Positions 62,919 through 64,000 of a stretch of 64,000 bases of DNA are shown here, one piece after another; the stretch's first letter is position 1; every line of letters starts with the position of its first letter. Origin of the DNA: Borborobacter arsenicus (GTDB taxonomy: Bacteria; Pseudomonadota; Alphaproteobacteria; Rhizobiales; Rhizobiaceae); the NCBI RefSeq assembly GCF_003934165.1, contig NZ_RKST01000006.1:1-64000 (forward strand), in the 5' to 3' direction. Both the position numbers and the translations under genes were made by a program. A model generated the notes under the pieces. That model saw only the letters and a list, made by a program, of their open reading frames with translations. It ran no database searches and had not been told where the DNA came from.

Positions 62919-63453
62919 AATTCCACAGCAATTCCCCTGCCCGTGTGGGGAAGATGTCCGGCAAGACAGCGGGGGCGAGGGAACCGCTAACCCGCACCGG
63001 CATCGCCTTTCAGAAGCTCGTTCGCAACGATAAGGCGGCGTCGCGCAGGCGAGATCTGGACAGAATCCATCCACCTTCGCCCGCAAGCCCTTGCTTTGCC
63101 TGCTTTCCGACATTGCAGCCGCACTTTCTTATCCCCACCCCTCGCGTCCTCTTCCATAATCCCCGCATCGCCCTCGCGGGAACACGGGTCATGAACCGAA
63201 TGAGCGTGGAGGGGACGGTGCCGGATCGGTCGCACAACGGTATGCGGCTGGGTGATGAGCCCTCAGGTCCGGGCCTTGGAGAACGGCCTTGCCGGCAGGA
63301 GCCGGCATCCCGAACTCGAGGCAAGAACACCGGCGGACGCATGGGTGGCGTGCCGTAAAAATCAACAATGAGAGGCACGCCCCATGCGTCCGCTTCCCGG
63401 TCCGTTTCGGCCGCGGGCAGGATTTTCGCGTGCCCGCTTTCCTGGAGATCGAC
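62919..63453. other. Gene-poor stretch after the repeat
   Basis: Open frames on both strands overlap each other and none has recognisable content, codon preference or a ribosome site. A promoter for the small gene at 63454 should lie in its right part. A TGCCGGCAGGAGCCGGCA-like inverted pattern near 63290 is visible. Confidence 0.4.
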
Positions 63454-63744
63454 ATGAGCAAGGCCAATTCCTCCCCCACCCACACCCCTTCCGACGCCGG
63501 GAAGCGCGTCATTCCCCCTGCGCTGCTGCGGGCGATACTTCTCGCGTGCCGAATTTCCGGCACCCGCCAGGGTGCGCCCGCTCGCTGCCGCCGCCAGATT
63601 TGCCGCAAAGAGCGTCGCTGCCGTGCCACACTGGATAAGGCCGGCGACCTCCATTGCCCCGGCGGACTGAAGGCGGAGACCACGGACGAAGTCTTCGACA
63701 TGCTGCTTTTCCTGTATCTGCTCGGCCAGAAACGTCCCATCTGA
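63454..63744 (+). CDS. Small Cys-rich hypothetical protein
   Basis: 96 residues from the ATG at 63454, with GGAG 7 bases upstream; a longer frame to 63289 has no ribosome site. N-terminal polar tail, then a helix (VIPPALLRAILLACRISG), a basic segment with four Cys (ACRIS, ARCRRQICRKERRCR, LHCPGG) and a final helix (TDEVFDMLLFLYLLGQ). The C-R-R-x-x-C-R pattern suggests metal or nucleic-acid binding. No family name was recognised, but the layout resembles small conserved rhizobial proteins. Confidence 0.5.
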   Translation: MSKANSSPTHTPSDAGKRVIPPALLRAILLACRISGTRQGAPARCRRQICRKERRCRATLDKAGDLHCPGGLKAETTDEVFDMLLFLYLLGQKRPI

Positions 63745-63819
63745 GCCAATAGGCAAACCAGCTGTGCATCAGTTGCCCTCTTGCAGTGCAATCATTCCCG
63801 AACTATGGAAGCAGCACGA

Positions 63820-63862
63820 GCATGATCCGCGAAGAAACGGAATTTTTCAGATAAGATCATGC
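63820..63862. repeat. Rhizobial palindromic intergenic repeat (degenerate copy)
   Basis: GCATGATC at 63820 and GATCATGC at 63855 are perfect 8-base arms around a 27-base interior that keeps GAAACGGAATTTTT, as in the other copies. It lies between the Cys-rich protein and the ORF at the right edge. Confidence 0.65.
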
Positions 63863-63901
63863 ATCATTTGACGATTTAAAGCAGGATTGCGTCGTTTCAA
63901 C

Positions 63902-64000
63902 ATGGACTTGTCCCGGATTAAGGACCATTTTGCCGATATGAGGGCGCCCGACCGAAAGATCACGGAGTCGAATCTGGCCGAGGCCGGTGCGATCCTGACG
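63902..64000 (+). CDS. Open reading frame cut by the right window edge
   Basis: ATG followed by 32 sense codons to the last base: MDLSRIKDHFADMRAPDRKI and on to the edge. The frame is open from 63872 with a possible TTG at 63887. No good ribosome site precedes the ATG and no family was recognised from the 33 visible residues. The composition is protein-like. Confidence 0.35.
   Translation, partial: MDLSRIKDHFADMRAPDRKITESNLAEAGAILT

Noticed and set aside
63010-63791. Overlapping minus-strand frames near the right end (up to 248 codons)
   Set aside because: They overlap the better supported 96-residue plus-strand gene and the structured repeat region, with no domains and no ribosome sites.

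Overview
The window reads as a high-GC alphaproteobacterial chromosome (or large replicon) of the order Hyphomicrobiales, most like the Mesorhizobium/Aminobacter/Phyllobacteriaceae group. The reasons are a succinoglycan-type exo cluster in nearly Sinorhizobium order, an Fds-type NAD-linked formate dehydrogenase, betaine-lipid genes btaA/btaB, and several copies of the short palindromic intergenic repeats typical of rhizobia. No rRNA, tRNA or CRISPR array was seen.

Layout. (1) 1-9.7 kb is a lower-GC accessory segment: two proteins related to D-glucuronyl C5-epimerase, the first lacking its N-terminal part and abutting a possible transposase end, then a plus-strand operon: double flavodoxin-fold protein, acyl carrier protein, AMP-forming ligase, a 48-residue single-pass membrane protein, an SGNH-type membrane protein and an MBOAT acyltransferase. 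This parts list matches the Gram-positive dlt (DltC, A, X, D, B) system; the 48-residue protein ends in FRYVGF, fitting the FxYxxF acyl-relay tail of DltX. It is the most interesting item in the window. (2) 9.8-14 kb holds a 24-residue micropeptide, a secreted hypothetical protein, a formaldehyde-activating-enzyme homologue without the catalytic His, and a nickel/cobalt efflux locus (RcnB-like, RcnA, RcnR-like). (3) 14-25 kb is a formate dehydrogenase island: three MoeA paralogues (one fused to a periplasmic-binding-type domain), mobA, fdhD and the two large FDH subunits. (4) 25-27 kb: a membrane acyltransferase and a calcineurin-like phosphatase.

(5) 27-44.7 kb is the exopolysaccharide cluster exoP, N, O, M, A, L, K, T, W, V, U, X, Y, F, Q. 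It encodes priming (ExoY), sugar nucleotide supply (ExoN), glycosyl transfer (ExoA, L, M, O, U, W), pyruvylation (ExoV), flipping (ExoT), polymerisation (ExoQ), export (ExoF, ExoP), trimming (ExoK) and a small regulator (ExoX). (6) 44.7-53 kb is a sugar catabolic operon: LacI-type regulator, xylose isomerase, TIM-barrel isomerase, Gfo/Idh/MocA dehydrogenase and a ribose-type ABC importer. A shared operator-like sequence lies before the regulator and before xylA. (7) 53-58 kb is a minus-strand lipid-remodelling block: UDP-glucose dehydrogenase, PlcP-type phospholipase, GT4 glycosyltransferase, BtaA and BtaB, with a PHO-box-like site just before plcP. Together these could replace phospholipids by glycolipids and betaine lipids when phosphate is scarce. 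(8) 58.6-64 kb: an EamA exporter, purA, a proline-rich membrane protein, a repeat-rich stretch, a small Cys-rich protein, and an ORF cut by the right edge.

Most functional assignments rest on recognised motifs and gene order. Start codons were chosen by hand from Shine-Dalgarno spacing and family length.
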